From JANNBN01 sp031385545 (GTDB lineage: Bacteria > Actinomycetota > Acidimicrobiia > Acidimicrobiales > JANYDT01), in NCBI GenBank assembly GCA_031385545.1, contig JANNBN010000063.1:1-64000 (forward strand): a stretch of 64,000 nucleotides of DNA, in the 5' to 3' direction. Positions 33,432-41,855 of this stretch are shown here, piece after piece (the first letter of the stretch is position 1; the number at the start of each line of letters is the position of its first letter). A program made the translations under genes and the position numbers. The notes under the pieces are model-generated. The model had not been told where the DNA came from, made no database searches, and saw nothing but the letters and a program-made list of their open reading frames with translations.

Positions 33432-33554
33432 GACGGGCAACGCTACCGAACCATCGGCCACGAGCGATCCACGAACGGTCTGGACCCTGCGTCGGCCAGA
33501 GCCTGCGTCGGCCCGTGGTTCATCAGCGTTGGGTAGTCAACGAGATACACCACC

Positions 33555-33788
33555 ATGGGACACTGGTACGGCACCATTAACCGTGCACCGCTTCGCCCTG
33601 ACCAGCAGTTCACACCGGCCATGCAGAAACTCTTCCTCCTCTCGTTCATCATCGCCTGCCTGGTCATCCCGGTTCGGCGCGCCAGCGCAACCAAGCCGAT
33701 TCCGCTCGGCCGTGTGGTCACCGACTTCATGTTCTTCATCTTCGCCTTCGGCGTCTTCTTGCGCCTCTTCTACGGCAGGCTGGGCTGA
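33555..33788 (+). CDS. Small two-span membrane protein
   Basis: A 77-residue protein with two hydrophobic segments (LFLLSFIIACLVIP, about 26-39, and VVTDFMFFIFAFGVFLRLFY, about 54-73) and an intervening basic loop. I do not recognise a family. It is 8 bp upstream of the polymerase/ligase gene and divergent from rfbD, so it may be a partner subunit of the polysaccharide machinery. The opposing 98-codon frame over the same bases lacks such structure. Confidence 0.6.
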   Translation: MGHWYGTINRAPLRPDQQFTPAMQKLFLLSFIIACLVIPVRRASATKPIPLGRVVTDFMFFIFAFGVFLRLFYGRLG

Positions 33789-33796
33789 GGCTGCCG

Positions 33797-35416
33797 GTGA
33801 CTGACGTCAATCAGCCAGAACCAGTCCTGTCCGGGCCGATCCGCATCACGCGCGAGAGTGCGCCTGCGCTGCCAACTCGTCTCGTGAGCGGTTTCCCGTC
33901 AGTGCGTCATCGAACACGGATCGTTCCGGCGCGGGCAGCCAAACGCTGGCTGCTTCCGCTCACGTCGGCAGGAGTGGTGGCACTTGCTGCGCTCGGCGGG
34001 CTCATCGACCCCCAGATTTCCCTGTTGGTCGTCGGGCTGGCGACGGCCATCAGCGTGTTCGTGACGGTTCCGGTGAAGACGCTCACCATCGCGGTCACGT
34101 TCCTGGCGCTTGCGGTCGACAACCCCCGGGCATCGCCGGCCAACGGCAACTGGGAAGCGCCGTGGATCTTCATCGGCGCAGCGCTGTACAAGAACCTCGA
34201 CCCGCTGCCTGTCTGCCTGCTCGACCTCCTCGCAGGTGCATGTGCAATCCGTGGAGTGTTGTACCTCAGGACCGACAGCCGTCAGCGCGTGGAACGTACC
34301 CGGCTGTTCATGCGCATCATCGCGCTGGCCATCGGCACGATCATGATCTCGTTCTTCGTCGGAGTGCTCCGAGGCGGCGACCTCAAGCAGTGCGTCTACC
34401 AGACCCGGGTGTTCCTCTGGATCCCCTGTTTCGCCCTCGGTGTGATGACCGTCGGCGATCTGGCATTTCTCCGGCGGCTGAAGAACACCATGCTCCTTGC
34501 CGCGTCCGTCAAGGCCTTGACCGGCTTGTGGGTCGCACTCACGGTGACACCGACGAACGAGAAGACTCCGCTCGACTTCGTCACCACCCACGGTGACTCG
34601 GTCACATACGCAATGGTGTTCAGCGTGATTCTGGCCTCGTGGGTCGCGAAGGTCGAACCCCGCCAGCGGGCCTGGCATCGGGTTGCGATGGTGTGCACCC
34701 TTATCGGTTTGTACACCAACCAACGGCGCATCGCCTTTGTCGGCATGGCCTTCGCCGTGGCCATCATGTACTTCGACGCAATCCCCGAGCGGCGGCGGGC
34801 GATCAACCGAACCGTGTCGCGATTCATGGTTCCGGGGATCGCTTACCTCGTGCTGTCGTTCATCGGCGTGTCGCACAACCCGATCTTCCGCCCAGGCGCA
34901 AGCCTCAAGAGCGTCGTGATTCAGGACGACCGTTCCTCAAGCACCCGCGACGTGGAAAATTTCAACCTGTACTACACGTACAAGACCAACCCGCTGATCG
35001 GCATCGGGTTCGGCCACGAGTACATCGAACTCTCGAAGGGCGACTACATCGGCGACGTGTTCCCACAGTACAAGTACCTGCCGCACAACAGCCTGCTTGG
35101 TCTGTTCGCATACGGTGGCCTGCTCACCGCAGCCGGCTACTACGTGCTGTTCCCTGCGTCGCTCTACCTGGGGCTTCGTGCCACCAAACGGCGCTACACG
35201 CCCGAACGCTGGGCGTTCTCAATGTGGGGAGCTTCCGGCATCGCTGCCTTGCTCATTCAGGGCTTCGGCGACGTTGGCTTCCATGACCCAATAGTGGGGC
35301 TGCTCGGCGGAATCGCCGTCGGCGTGTGCGGCGCGCTGTACTGCGAACCGGACCCGGAGGATCAGCCCGAACGCGCGCTGGATGACCGAGCACCGCAACG
35401 TATCGGTGCAGCGTGA
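33797..35416 (+). CDS. O-antigen ligase/polymerase-like (Wzy/WaaL) membrane protein
   Basis: A 539-residue protein with about 10-12 membrane spans. The region NPLIGIGFGHEY followed by LPHNSLLGLFAYGGLL is the Wzy_C-type periplasmic loop and His signature of O-antigen ligases and polymerases. It probably links or polymerises lipid-carried oligosaccharides made by the neighbouring glycosyltransferases before LCP-mediated attachment. GTG start at 33797, coupled to the small membrane protein by an 8-bp gap. It ends 8 bp before the convergent rfbA. Confidence 0.85.
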   Translation: MTDVNQPEPVLSGPIRITRESAPALPTRLVSGFPSVRHRTRIVPARAAKRWLLPLTSAGVVALAALGGLIDPQISLLVVGLATAISVFVTVPVKTLTIAVTFLALAVDNPRASPANGNWEAPWIFIGAALYKNLDPLPVCLLDLLAGACAIRGVLYLRTDSRQRVERTRLFMRIIALAIGTIMISFFVGVLRGGDLKQCVYQTRVFLWIPCFALGVMTVGDLAFLRRLKNTMLLAASVKALTGLWVALTVTPTNEKTPLDFVTTHGDSVTYAMVFSVILASWVAKVEPRQRAWHRVAMVCTLIGLYTNQRRIAFVGMAFAVAIMYFDAIPERRRAINRTVSRFMVPGIAYLVLSFIGVSHNPIFRPGASLKSVVIQDDRSSSTRDVENFNLYYTYKTNPLIGIGFGHEYIELSKGDYIGDVFPQYKYLPHNSLLGLFAYGGLLTAAGYYVLFPASLYLGLRATKRRYTPERWAFSMWGASGIAALLIQGFGDVGFHDPIVGLLGGIAVGVCGALYCEPDPEDQPERALDDRAPQRIGAA

Positions 35417-35424
35417 CGAAGCTG

Positions 35425-36306
35425 CTACTTCACTGATTCACCCAAACGCCTGAGGTACGTTCCGTATGTAGACTTACCATGTTGGTCGGCAGATGCGCGC
35501 AGTTGCTGAGCGCTCAGCCACCCGTTGCGGTAGCCGATCTCTTCAAGACACGCGATCTGTTCGCCTTGGCGCGTTTCGAGCACGTGCACGAACTGCGACG
35601 CTTCGAGAAGGGATTCGTGTGTGCCCATATCGAGCCAAGCCATGCCCCGGCCAAAGGTAGTGAGATGGGCTGTGCCCTGTTCGACGTACCAGCGGTTGAC
35701 GTCGGTGATCTCGTATTCGCCGCGCGGCGACGGCTGCAGTTCGGCGGCGACCTTGGTGACAGCCGAGTCGTAGAAGTACAGGCCGGTGACGGCCAAGTTG
35801 GACTTCGGCAACTCCGGTTTCTCCTCGATCGACAGGATTCGCCCGGTACCGTCGATTTCCGCCACACCGTATCGTTCGGGGTCCTGCACCACGAACCCGA
35901 ACAGTGAGCAGCCACCCTGAGTCTCGACGCGGGTGACTTCGTTGCGGAGCAGTTCGGGTAGCCCGTGGCCGTACATGATGTTGTCACCGAGGACCAAGCA
36001 GCCTGGGCCTCCGCCGATGAACGGTGCACCGATGACGAATGCCTGGGCCAGTCCATTGGGCTCGGGCTGCTGGGCGTACTCGAACTGAACACCGAACGAC
36101 GACCCGTCGCCGAGCAAACGTTCGAACATCGGCAGGTCATGAGGCGTGCTGATGATCAGGATCTCCCGGACGCCTGCGAGCATGAGCAGCGAGATGGGGT
36201 AGTACACCATCGGCTTGTCGTAGACGGGCAGCAACTGCTTGGACACCGCTCGGGTCACCGGGTGCAATCGTGTCCCACTTCCCCCGGCCAGCACAATCCC
36301 CTTCAT
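35425..36306 (-). CDS. rfbA: Glucose-1-phosphate thymidylyltransferase
   Basis: A 293-residue enzyme converting glucose-1-phosphate and dTTP to dTDP-glucose, the first step to dTDP-rhamnose. The signature LAGGSGTRLHPVT, then VSKQLLPVYDKPM, YAQQPEPNGLAQAF, LVLGDNIMYG, SIEEKPELPKSN and MAWLDMGTH are all present and the length is standard. The ATG at 36306 is the third ATG in a 14-bp duplicated segment that connects it to the birA stop. It supplies the same pathway as rfbD. Confidence 0.96.
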   Translation of the reverse strand: MKGIVLAGGSGTRLHPVTRAVSKQLLPVYDKPMVYYPISLLMLAGVREILIISTPHDLPMFERLLGDGSSFGVQFEYAQQPEPNGLAQAFVIGAPFIGGGPGCLVLGDNIMYGHGLPELLRNEVTRVETQGGCSLFGFVVQDPERYGVAEIDGTGRILSIEEKPELPKSNLAVTGLYFYDSAVTKVAAELQPSPRGEYEITDVNRWYVEQGTAHLTTFGRGMAWLDMGTHESLLEASQFVHVLETRQGEQIACLEEIGYRNGWLSAQQLRASADQHGKSTYGTYLRRLGESVK

Positions 36307-36334
36307 CTGATCCCCCTCATCTGATCCCCCTCAT
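36304..36334 (-). promoter_or_regulatory. 14-bp tandem duplication forming two mini-ORFs between birA and rfbA
   Basis: Two identical 14-bp units (36304-36317, 36318-36331) create three successive ATGs at 36334, 36320 and 36306. The first overlaps the birA stop, each of the first two opens a five-codon frame MRGIR ending in TGA, and each TGA overlaps the next ATG as ATGA. The third ATG starts rfbA. Each unit also carries AGGGGG five bases before the following ATG, a ribosome-site-like sequence. The arrangement could pass ribosomes from birA to rfbA by stop-start coupling. Confidence 0.75.
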
Positions 36335-37257
36335 ACCGTTTCGTTCGTCGGGCCGATCCCGGGCAGCGAGTCGGAAGGGACTGTAGTGGCGACGATCGGA
36401 ACCGCCGAGATATCGGGCTGGGCTTCGAAGCCAGGCCCGTCGGGGCGAAGGTGCACCACATCCGCGGCGTGGACCGAAACCTGCTGACCTGTGTCGGAGC
36501 GCCGCACGATGAGTGCTCCTGCATCGTCGATGCCGACGGCACGCCCGCTGAATGTTTCGGGGTGCTGCTGCACGCTGACATCGCGTCCGACCGTTGCGCA
36601 TCCGCGTCGGATTTGTTCGATCACGGGCTGGCAGTCGGAATCGAGTTGGCGGACCAGTTCAGCAATGGCCGTGGCCACTGCTGCTGCGACGCGTACGGGA
36701 TCGATGTCCGTCGCCCCGATCTCGCCGAGCCATTGCGCCCGTTCAGCTACCGCTCCTTCGACCTCGGCCGGCCTGCGTAGGTTCAGGCCTACCCCGACGA
36801 CAACCGTCAATGGCAGCCCGGCTGACTCGCACAGGATTCCAGCGATCTTCCGTCCCGTGACGGGATCCATCAGGTCGTTCGGCCACTTCAACTCGACCCG
36901 GTCTGCGGCTACGCCGAGCGCGAGGACTGCCTCACGGACCGCAACACCGACAGCCAACGGCACCAGCCCTGCCCGGTCGTGCCCTGCTCCCGGCATAGGC
37001 AGCCTGACGGACATGGTCAGCGAAGTTCCGACGGGCGACTCCCACACGCGGCCGAGCCGGCCCCGTCCGGCCGTCTGGCGGTCAGCGATCAGAACAGCTC
37101 TGGGCTGCGTCTCGGCCGTGGTCCGGTTCGATGCCAGGCGCACCTCGTCGGCCAGAACGCTGTTGGTCGAGCCGCATTCGGCTACCCACTGCACCACGTC
37201 GAAGGTGCCGGAGGGCAGGAGCCGGGTCAACTCGGTCTGCTTGGCGAGCGGGTCCAC
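36331..37257 (-). CDS. birA: Biotin-[acetyl-CoA-carboxylase] ligase
   Basis: A 308-residue biotin protein ligase that attaches biotin to BCCP domains. The core starts ECGSTNSVLADE, has the biotinyl-AMP loop DRQTAGRGRLGRVW, SLTMSVRLP, KWPNDLMDPVTGRKIAGILCE and VVVGVGLNL. No N-terminal DNA-binding domain, so not a repressor. The GTG at 37257 is chosen because the longer frame overlaps the divergent accA3 start. It is next to the gene for its likely substrate AccA3, and its stop codon begins the mini-ORF chain to rfbA. Confidence 0.92.
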   Translation of the reverse strand: MDPLAKQTELTRLLPSGTFDVVQWVAECGSTNSVLADEVRLASNRTTAETQPRAVLIADRQTAGRGRLGRVWESPVGTSLTMSVRLPMPGAGHDRAGLVPLAVGVAVREAVLALGVAADRVELKWPNDLMDPVTGRKIAGILCESAGLPLTVVVGVGLNLRRPAEVEGAVAERAQWLGEIGATDIDPVRVAAAVATAIAELVRQLDSDCQPVIEQIRRGCATVGRDVSVQQHPETFSGRAVGIDDAGALIVRRSDTGQQVSVHAADVVHLRPDGPGFEAQPDISAVPIVATTVPSDSLPGIGPTNETV

Positions 37258-37369
37258 GATTCGGCGAGGATAGGCGACTGTAGATTGAGCAGGATTAAGC
37301 AGGATTGAGCACCCGCCGATCAGGCCACGCGCCGCAGTTCGACACCCATCAGACCCGACTGGACCCCGC

Positions 37370-39175
37370 ATGTTGAAGAAGATCCTTATCGCCAACCGTG
37401 GCGAGATCGCCGTCCGAGTCATCCGCACAGCGCGTGAGATGGGCATCCGGACCGTCGCCGTGTACAGCGAGCCCGACCGCAACGCATTGCACGTCAGGCT
37501 TGCCGACGAGGCCTATGCGCTGGGCGGCAACACCAGCACCGAGAGCTATCTCAACACCGATGCCATCCTCGATGCGATCGACAAGAGCGGACCCGACGGA
37601 GTGCACCCTGGTTACGGCTTCTTCTCGGAGAACACCGATTTCGCACGAGCCATCACGGCCAAGGGTGTGGCGTTCATCGGCCCTCCGCCCGGCGCGATCG
37701 AGGTCATGGGTGACAAAGTTTCGTCGCGTAAAGCCGCTGCGGCGGCTGGCGTCCAGATGGTTCCAGGCACCATGGAGTTCCTCACAGGACCAGACGATGT
37801 CCGGGCGTTCGGCAAAGAGTTCGGCTACCCCGTAGCCATCAAGGCCGCATTCGGTGGCGGCGGCCGCGGCATGAAGGTCGTCAAGGCCGAAGCCGAGGTC
37901 GACGATCTGCTCGCGGCAGCACAGCGCGAGGCAAAGTCGGCGTTCGGCCGCGACGAGGCCTACATCGAGCGTTACCTCACGTGGCCACGTCATGTCGAGA
38001 TGCAGATCATCGGCGATCAGCACGGCAACGTGGTGTGGGTCGGCGAGCGTGACTGCTCGGCGCAGCGCCGCCACCAGAAGCTCATCGAAGAAAGCCCGGC
38101 ACCAGCATTCTCCGAGGAACTCCGCCAGGCAATGGGCGCTGCGTCGGTGAAGCTCGCAAAGGCTGTTGGGTACTTCAACGCCGGCACGGTCGAGTTCATC
38201 TTCCAGGACGGCCAGTTCTTCTTCCTTGAGATGAACACCCGTCTGCAGGTCGAGCATCCGGTGACCGAGATGGTCACCGGCATCGACCTGGTCGAGTGGA
38301 TGATCCGGGTCGCTTCCGGCGAGGAACTTCCGATGACCCAGGACCAGGTCAACGCGTCACGCCGCGGCCACGCCATCGAGATCCGCCTCAACGCCGAAAA
38401 TCCTGCAGGCGGCAAGTTCCTTCCGTCGCCCGGGCCTATCAAAGAGTTCGTGCGGCCCGACGGCTACGGCGTGCGCACAGACGCCGGCTACGAGCCCGGA
38501 GACGCCATCAGCCAGTACTACGACAATCTCATTGCGAAGCTCATCGTGTGGGGCAAAGACCGGCCGACCGCAATCGCGCGTGCCATTCGCGCATTGGAAG
38601 AAACAAAGATCGTCGGTGTGCATACAACTATCCCGGCCGACCTGGCAATTCTGCGCCACCCTGACTTCGCCGCCGCGAAGCACTCGACCAAATGGGTCGA
38701 AGACACGCTGGACCTGAAGGACCTGAAGTCGTCGAAGGGCGATGAATCTGCGCCAGCGCCAGCAGCGGCGGACGGCGAGCCGGCACGGGTTCGCCGCGAC
38801 ATGGACGTCGAAGTGAACGGCAAGCGTTTCAAGGTCGCAGCGTGGGTTCCGGAGTCTGGGCCGGTCGTCGGCCTCGCTGCCAACGGTGCGGGCGGCGGGG
38901 GTGCTGCGAGCGCTGCCGGGAAACCGAAACGCGCCGCTGCATCGACGGCCGACGCGGGTGGGTCAGGCGATGTCACGGTGCCGATGCAGGGCACCATCGT
39001 GAAGATCTTGGTCGAGGTGGGTCAGGCCGTCGAGGCCGGTGCAGCCGTTGTGGTACTCGAAGCCATGAAGATGGAGAACCAGATCACCGCAGAAAAGTCT
39101 GGCTCCGTGAAAGAGATCAAGGTCAAGCCAGGCGACACCGTCGGCGCAGGCGACGTCGTGGCGGTCATCGGCTAG
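37370..39175 (+). CDS. accA3: Acyl-CoA carboxylase alpha subunit (biotin carboxylase + BCCP)
   Basis: A 601-residue fusion: biotin carboxylase (1-450) with ILIANRGEIAVR, the ATP-grasp Gly-rich loop FGGGGRGMK near 162-170, MNTRLQVEHPVTE near 290, then an Ala-rich linker and a C-terminal biotinyl domain with the biotinylated Lys567 in EAMKMEN. It provides carboxybiotin to acyl-CoA carboxylase beta subunits (acetyl- or propionyl-CoA), none of which is in the window. The downstream methylmalonyl-CoA mutase, 22 kb away, fits a propionyl-CoA role. ATG start at 37370, divergent from birA across 112 bp containing three AGCAGGATT-type repeats. Confidence 0.95.
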   Translation: MLKKILIANRGEIAVRVIRTAREMGIRTVAVYSEPDRNALHVRLADEAYALGGNTSTESYLNTDAILDAIDKSGPDGVHPGYGFFSENTDFARAITAKGVAFIGPPPGAIEVMGDKVSSRKAAAAAGVQMVPGTMEFLTGPDDVRAFGKEFGYPVAIKAAFGGGGRGMKVVKAEAEVDDLLAAAQREAKSAFGRDEAYIERYLTWPRHVEMQIIGDQHGNVVWVGERDCSAQRRHQKLIEESPAPAFSEELRQAMGAASVKLAKAVGYFNAGTVEFIFQDGQFFFLEMNTRLQVEHPVTEMVTGIDLVEWMIRVASGEELPMTQDQVNASRRGHAIEIRLNAENPAGGKFLPSPGPIKEFVRPDGYGVRTDAGYEPGDAISQYYDNLIAKLIVWGKDRPTAIARAIRALEETKIVGVHTTIPADLAILRHPDFAAAKHSTKWVEDTLDLKDLKSSKGDESAPAPAAADGEPARVRRDMDVEVNGKRFKVAAWVPESGPVVGLAANGAGGGGAASAAGKPKRAAASTADAGGSGDVTVPMQGTIVKILVEVGQAVEAGAAVVVLEAMKMENQITAEKSGSVKEIKVKPGDTVGAGDVVAVIG

Positions 39176-39653
39176 GCAGACACCCGGCGCTGCCACCCGA
39201 GTCACTCTCATTGCTGACCACCGGGATAGCGCATGCGACCTCGCCCTTCGACAACCCGATCCGTAGCGGTACGCCTACTCAGGCGTTCGGCCCGGCCACA
39301 CCCGGTTGCAGTGCCTTGTCGAAACCCGCCTCCAAGGCCTCAGTGTTCGTTCCGTAATGATTGGGAGCCGGGCCGACGGATCGTTACGGAACGAACACAG
39401 AGGGGTGTCATACCGGCCAAGGTCAACCCCTGGCAGATCGTTACGGAACGAACACAGAGGGGCACCCCACGGTGAGAATCGCTTCCTTCGCCGGGTTTGG
39501 TTTCGTGACGCTGGTCCCGCAAGCGACCGAACCAAACGAGCTGCCGACCACAACGACTGCTGTCAAGAGGACCGAAGCGAAGAACGGTTTCATACCTCTT
39601 GTGACGTGTCCGGGCACCGGGCTGGTTCCCGAAATTTGCCGGGGTCGGCCCAG
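39176..39653. other. 478-bp gene-free region between convergent accA3 and the sensor kinase
   Basis: No credible gene; several short frames here run through a repeat element and share peptides only because of it. The notable content is the three-copy element at 39338-39462. Confidence 0.7.
39338..39462. repeat. Intergenic element: one inverted and two direct copies of a 25-27 bp core
   Basis: Copies B (39379-39405) and C (39436-39462) are identical over 27 bp and contain TTACGGAACGAACAC. Copy A (39338-39362) is the same core in opposite orientation with two mismatches. A and B can pair into a 24-bp stem with a 16-base loop. It lies between two convergent genes, so it may terminate or protect both transcripts, or be a small mobile palindromic element. 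Confidence 0.85.
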
Positions 39654-41036
39654 CTACCGGGTGACCGCCGGGAGGCGAAGGGTGAATACGGCTCCGCCGC
39701 CTTCAGGCCGGTTCGCCACGTCGACCGACCCACCCGCGGCCTTGGCCGTGTCGGCCACAATGGACAGCCCTAAACCTGAGCCTGAGACGGACCGGGCATC
39801 ATCGGCTCGGTAGAAGCGCTCAAAGATTCGCCCAAGATCAGATGCGTCGATGCCGGGGCCATGATCGGCCACCGTCAGAACGACCTCGGCGCCCCGTCTA
39901 GCCACGCCCAACTCCACGACTGCCCCCGGTGACGAGAACTTGATTGCGTTGGACAGAAGGTTGTCCACGGCACGCTGGAGTGAAAGCCCGCCCGCCGTGA
40001 CGGTGAACTCGCCGGGCGGATCTATCTGCGTACTGATTGTTCTGCCCGAGCGTCGCGCCCAGCGCGCCGCGCTCGCTGATGCCAGGTCGCCGAGTTCGAT
40101 GTTCGACGGGACCTCGTTGCGGGCACCGTCTCCGGCGAGCGAAACGAGTTCGTTGGTGATGTCGGTCAGCTCGCGCAGTTCCGAATCCAGATCGGCCAAA
40201 ACGCGCTCACGCCGATCAGCAGGAAGGTCGGGCCGCCGCAACAACGAGACGTTGGTGCGGATGCTGGTCAACGGGGTACGCAGCTCGTGTCCAGCGTCCT
40301 GCACAAGGCGCGCCTGCGCGTCCCGCGATGCTCGCAGCGAACCGACCATCCCTGAGAACGCGTTGGTCAGCCGACGGGTCTCTTCCCCCGCGGCAGGCGC
40401 TGGGACCACGGCCGCGTCGAGGTCACCTGACCGGTCGATCTGCTCGGCAGCGTTGGTCAGCGCGACGATCGGTTTCGCAATGCGGCGTGCGACGGCGGCT
40501 CCCGCTGCACTAGCGAGCACGACGGCCGCAGCAGTGACCAGCGCGATGCGAGCCAAGAGGGATGCAAGGACCCGATCGCGTTCGTCGACCGATCGGGCGG
40601 CCTGAACGGCGCCGAAACCGTCGACGCCCACTGTCACGACACGCAGGTGTTCGTCGTCTACCTGGACGGTCGCAGTGTGCACGGTGTCGGCCGCGTCACG
40701 CCCCGCCGCAAGGTCTCGGTCGGCGTCGGAGACCGGCAGCAATTGGACGGGTGAGGTGTCGATGATGGACCCGTCGGGAGCAAGACATTGCACAAGCACG
40801 TCGCGGCCCGCACGGCGTGGCCCGCCGGGGCCCCGTCGGTCGCGGACCTCGACTCCGCATGCCGCTTGCGCCGCGCCGACGTTGCCGGTCATCGGACGGA
40901 TCACGTTCTCGATGGACCGGTCGATCGAGTCGTCGAACCCGTTACGCGTCATCACATACCCAGCGGCGCCGATGAGCGCTGCAGTACTGACCACCAGCGC
41001 AGCCGTGATGGCTGCGACCTGCGCGCTGAGCTTCAC
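39654..41036 (-). CDS. Sensor histidine kinase, MprB-like
   Basis: A 460-residue two-span membrane kinase. Span 1 is at about 8-28, an extracytoplasmic sensor at 30-160, span 2 at about 163-183, then HAMP (about 184-236). HisKA has the phosphorylated His250 in DAGHELRTPLTS, and HATPase_c carries the N-box DNLLSNAIKFS, G1 DHGPGID and G2 GSGLGLSIV. The nearest known relative by pattern is mycobacterial MprB, an envelope-stress kinase. It is 10 bp downstream of the cognate response regulator. Confidence 0.92.
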   Translation of the reverse strand: MKLSAQVAAITAALVVSTAALIGAAGYVMTRNGFDDSIDRSIENVIRPMTGNVGAAQAACGVEVRDRRGPGGPRRAGRDVLVQCLAPDGSIIDTSPVQLLPVSDADRDLAAGRDAADTVHTATVQVDDEHLRVVTVGVDGFGAVQAARSVDERDRVLASLLARIALVTAAAVVLASAAGAAVARRIAKPIVALTNAAEQIDRSGDLDAAVVPAPAAGEETRRLTNAFSGMVGSLRASRDAQARLVQDAGHELRTPLTSIRTNVSLLRRPDLPADRRERVLADLDSELRELTDITNELVSLAGDGARNEVPSNIELGDLASASAARWARRSGRTISTQIDPPGEFTVTAGGLSLQRAVDNLLSNAIKFSSPGAVVELGVARRGAEVVLTVADHGPGIDASDLGRIFERFYRADDARSVSGSGLGLSIVADTAKAAGGSVDVANRPEGGGAVFTLRLPAVTR

Positions 41037-41046
41037 GTCGGATCAG

Positions 41047-41739
41047 TCACGATCCGACGCGCACGGTGTAACCGATGCCACGAACGGTATGGAGCAGCTG
41101 CGGCTCGTCGGGAAGATCGAGTTTCCTGCGGAGGTAGCTGATGTACACCGCAAGCGTCTTTGACTCCGGGCCGAAGTCGTACTGCCACACCTGTTCGTAC
41201 AGCGAGGTATGGGTGACGACCACTCCGGAATTTCGGGCTAGAGCGACCAGGAGGTCGAACTCGGTCTTGGTGAGGTCAAGCTCTCGGTCTGCTCGGAACG
41301 CTCGCCGAGCGGCTTCGTCCACCCGAAGATCGCCGACCACCAGTTCCTTCGCGACGTCGATGTGGTAGGCCATACGACGAAGCAGCGCACGCACGTTGGC
41401 CAGCAGTTCGTCGATATCGAACGGCTTCGCGAGGTAGGCATCGGCGCCGGCATCGAGGCCGGATACCCGGTCAGACGTCTCCGTGCGCGCGGTCAGCATC
41501 AGGATTGGGGTGTGGTCACCGCGAGAGCGGAGTCGGCGGCACAGTGTGAGCCCGTCGAGGAACGGCATCATCACGTCGAGGACGATGAGGTCAGCGGTGT
41601 TCGGCGTATCACCGGACAGCCAGCCCAGCGCCTGCTGTCCGTCGGGGAAGGCCACCACGTCGTGCCCTTCGAGTTCCAGAGCTGTGGTGAGTGCGGTTCG
41701 GATTGCGCGGTCGTCTTCGGCGTACAGCACGGTTGGCAT
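41047..41739 (-). CDS. OmpR-family response regulator, MprA-like
   Basis: A 230-residue regulator: receiver domain with acidic pocket YAEDD and the phospho-acceptor Asp (VLDVMMP, residue 55), switch Thr (MLTART) and Lys (LAKPF), followed by a winged helix (LTKTEFDLLVALARNSGVVVTH, ending SYLRRKLD). I prefer the ATG at 41739 because the ribosome site GGAAAGG lies about 9 bases before it but abuts the ATG at 41748. It forms the two-component operon with the downstream kinase. Confidence 0.93.
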   Translation of the reverse strand: MPTVLYAEDDRAIRTALTTALELEGHDVVAFPDGQQALGWLSGDTPNTADLIVLDVMMPFLDGLTLCRRLRSRGDHTPILMLTARTETSDRVSGLDAGADAYLAKPFDIDELLANVRALLRRMAYHIDVAKELVVGDLRVDEAARRAFRADRELDLTKTEFDLLVALARNSGVVVTHTSLYEQVWQYDFGPESKTLAVYISYLRRKLDLPDEPQLLHTVRGIGYTVRVGS

Positions 41740-41768
41740 GTGGTTCATCCTTTCCTATGAATTGGCAG

Positions 41769-41797
41769 TGGGAGGGCCGTCCAGGTCGGCCCTCCCA
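41769..41797 (-). terminator. Hairpin terminator downstream of the secreted repeat protein gene
   Basis: Perfect 11-bp stem TGGGAGGGCCG / CGGCCCTCCCA with a 7-base loop, lying 59 bp past the 41856 stop and 30 bp before the response regulator start. No U-tract follows, as is common in actinobacteria. It may attenuate read-through into the two-component operon. Confidence 0.7.
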
Positions 41798-41855
41798 TTC
41801 AGTTCGGCTCACGCCGGCGACACACGTGCGATTCGTGCCGTGTTCAAGGCTCTCG

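Noticed and set aside
33443..33739. 98-codon minus-strand frame opposite the small membrane protein
   Set aside because: No hydrophobic or domain pattern, while the plus-strand frame encodes two clear membrane spans and abuts the polymerase-like gene.
39306..39773. Several overlapping frames with repeated SLRNEHRG or CSFRND peptides
   Set aside because: The repeated peptides are just translations of the 27-bp intergenic repeat in different frames.
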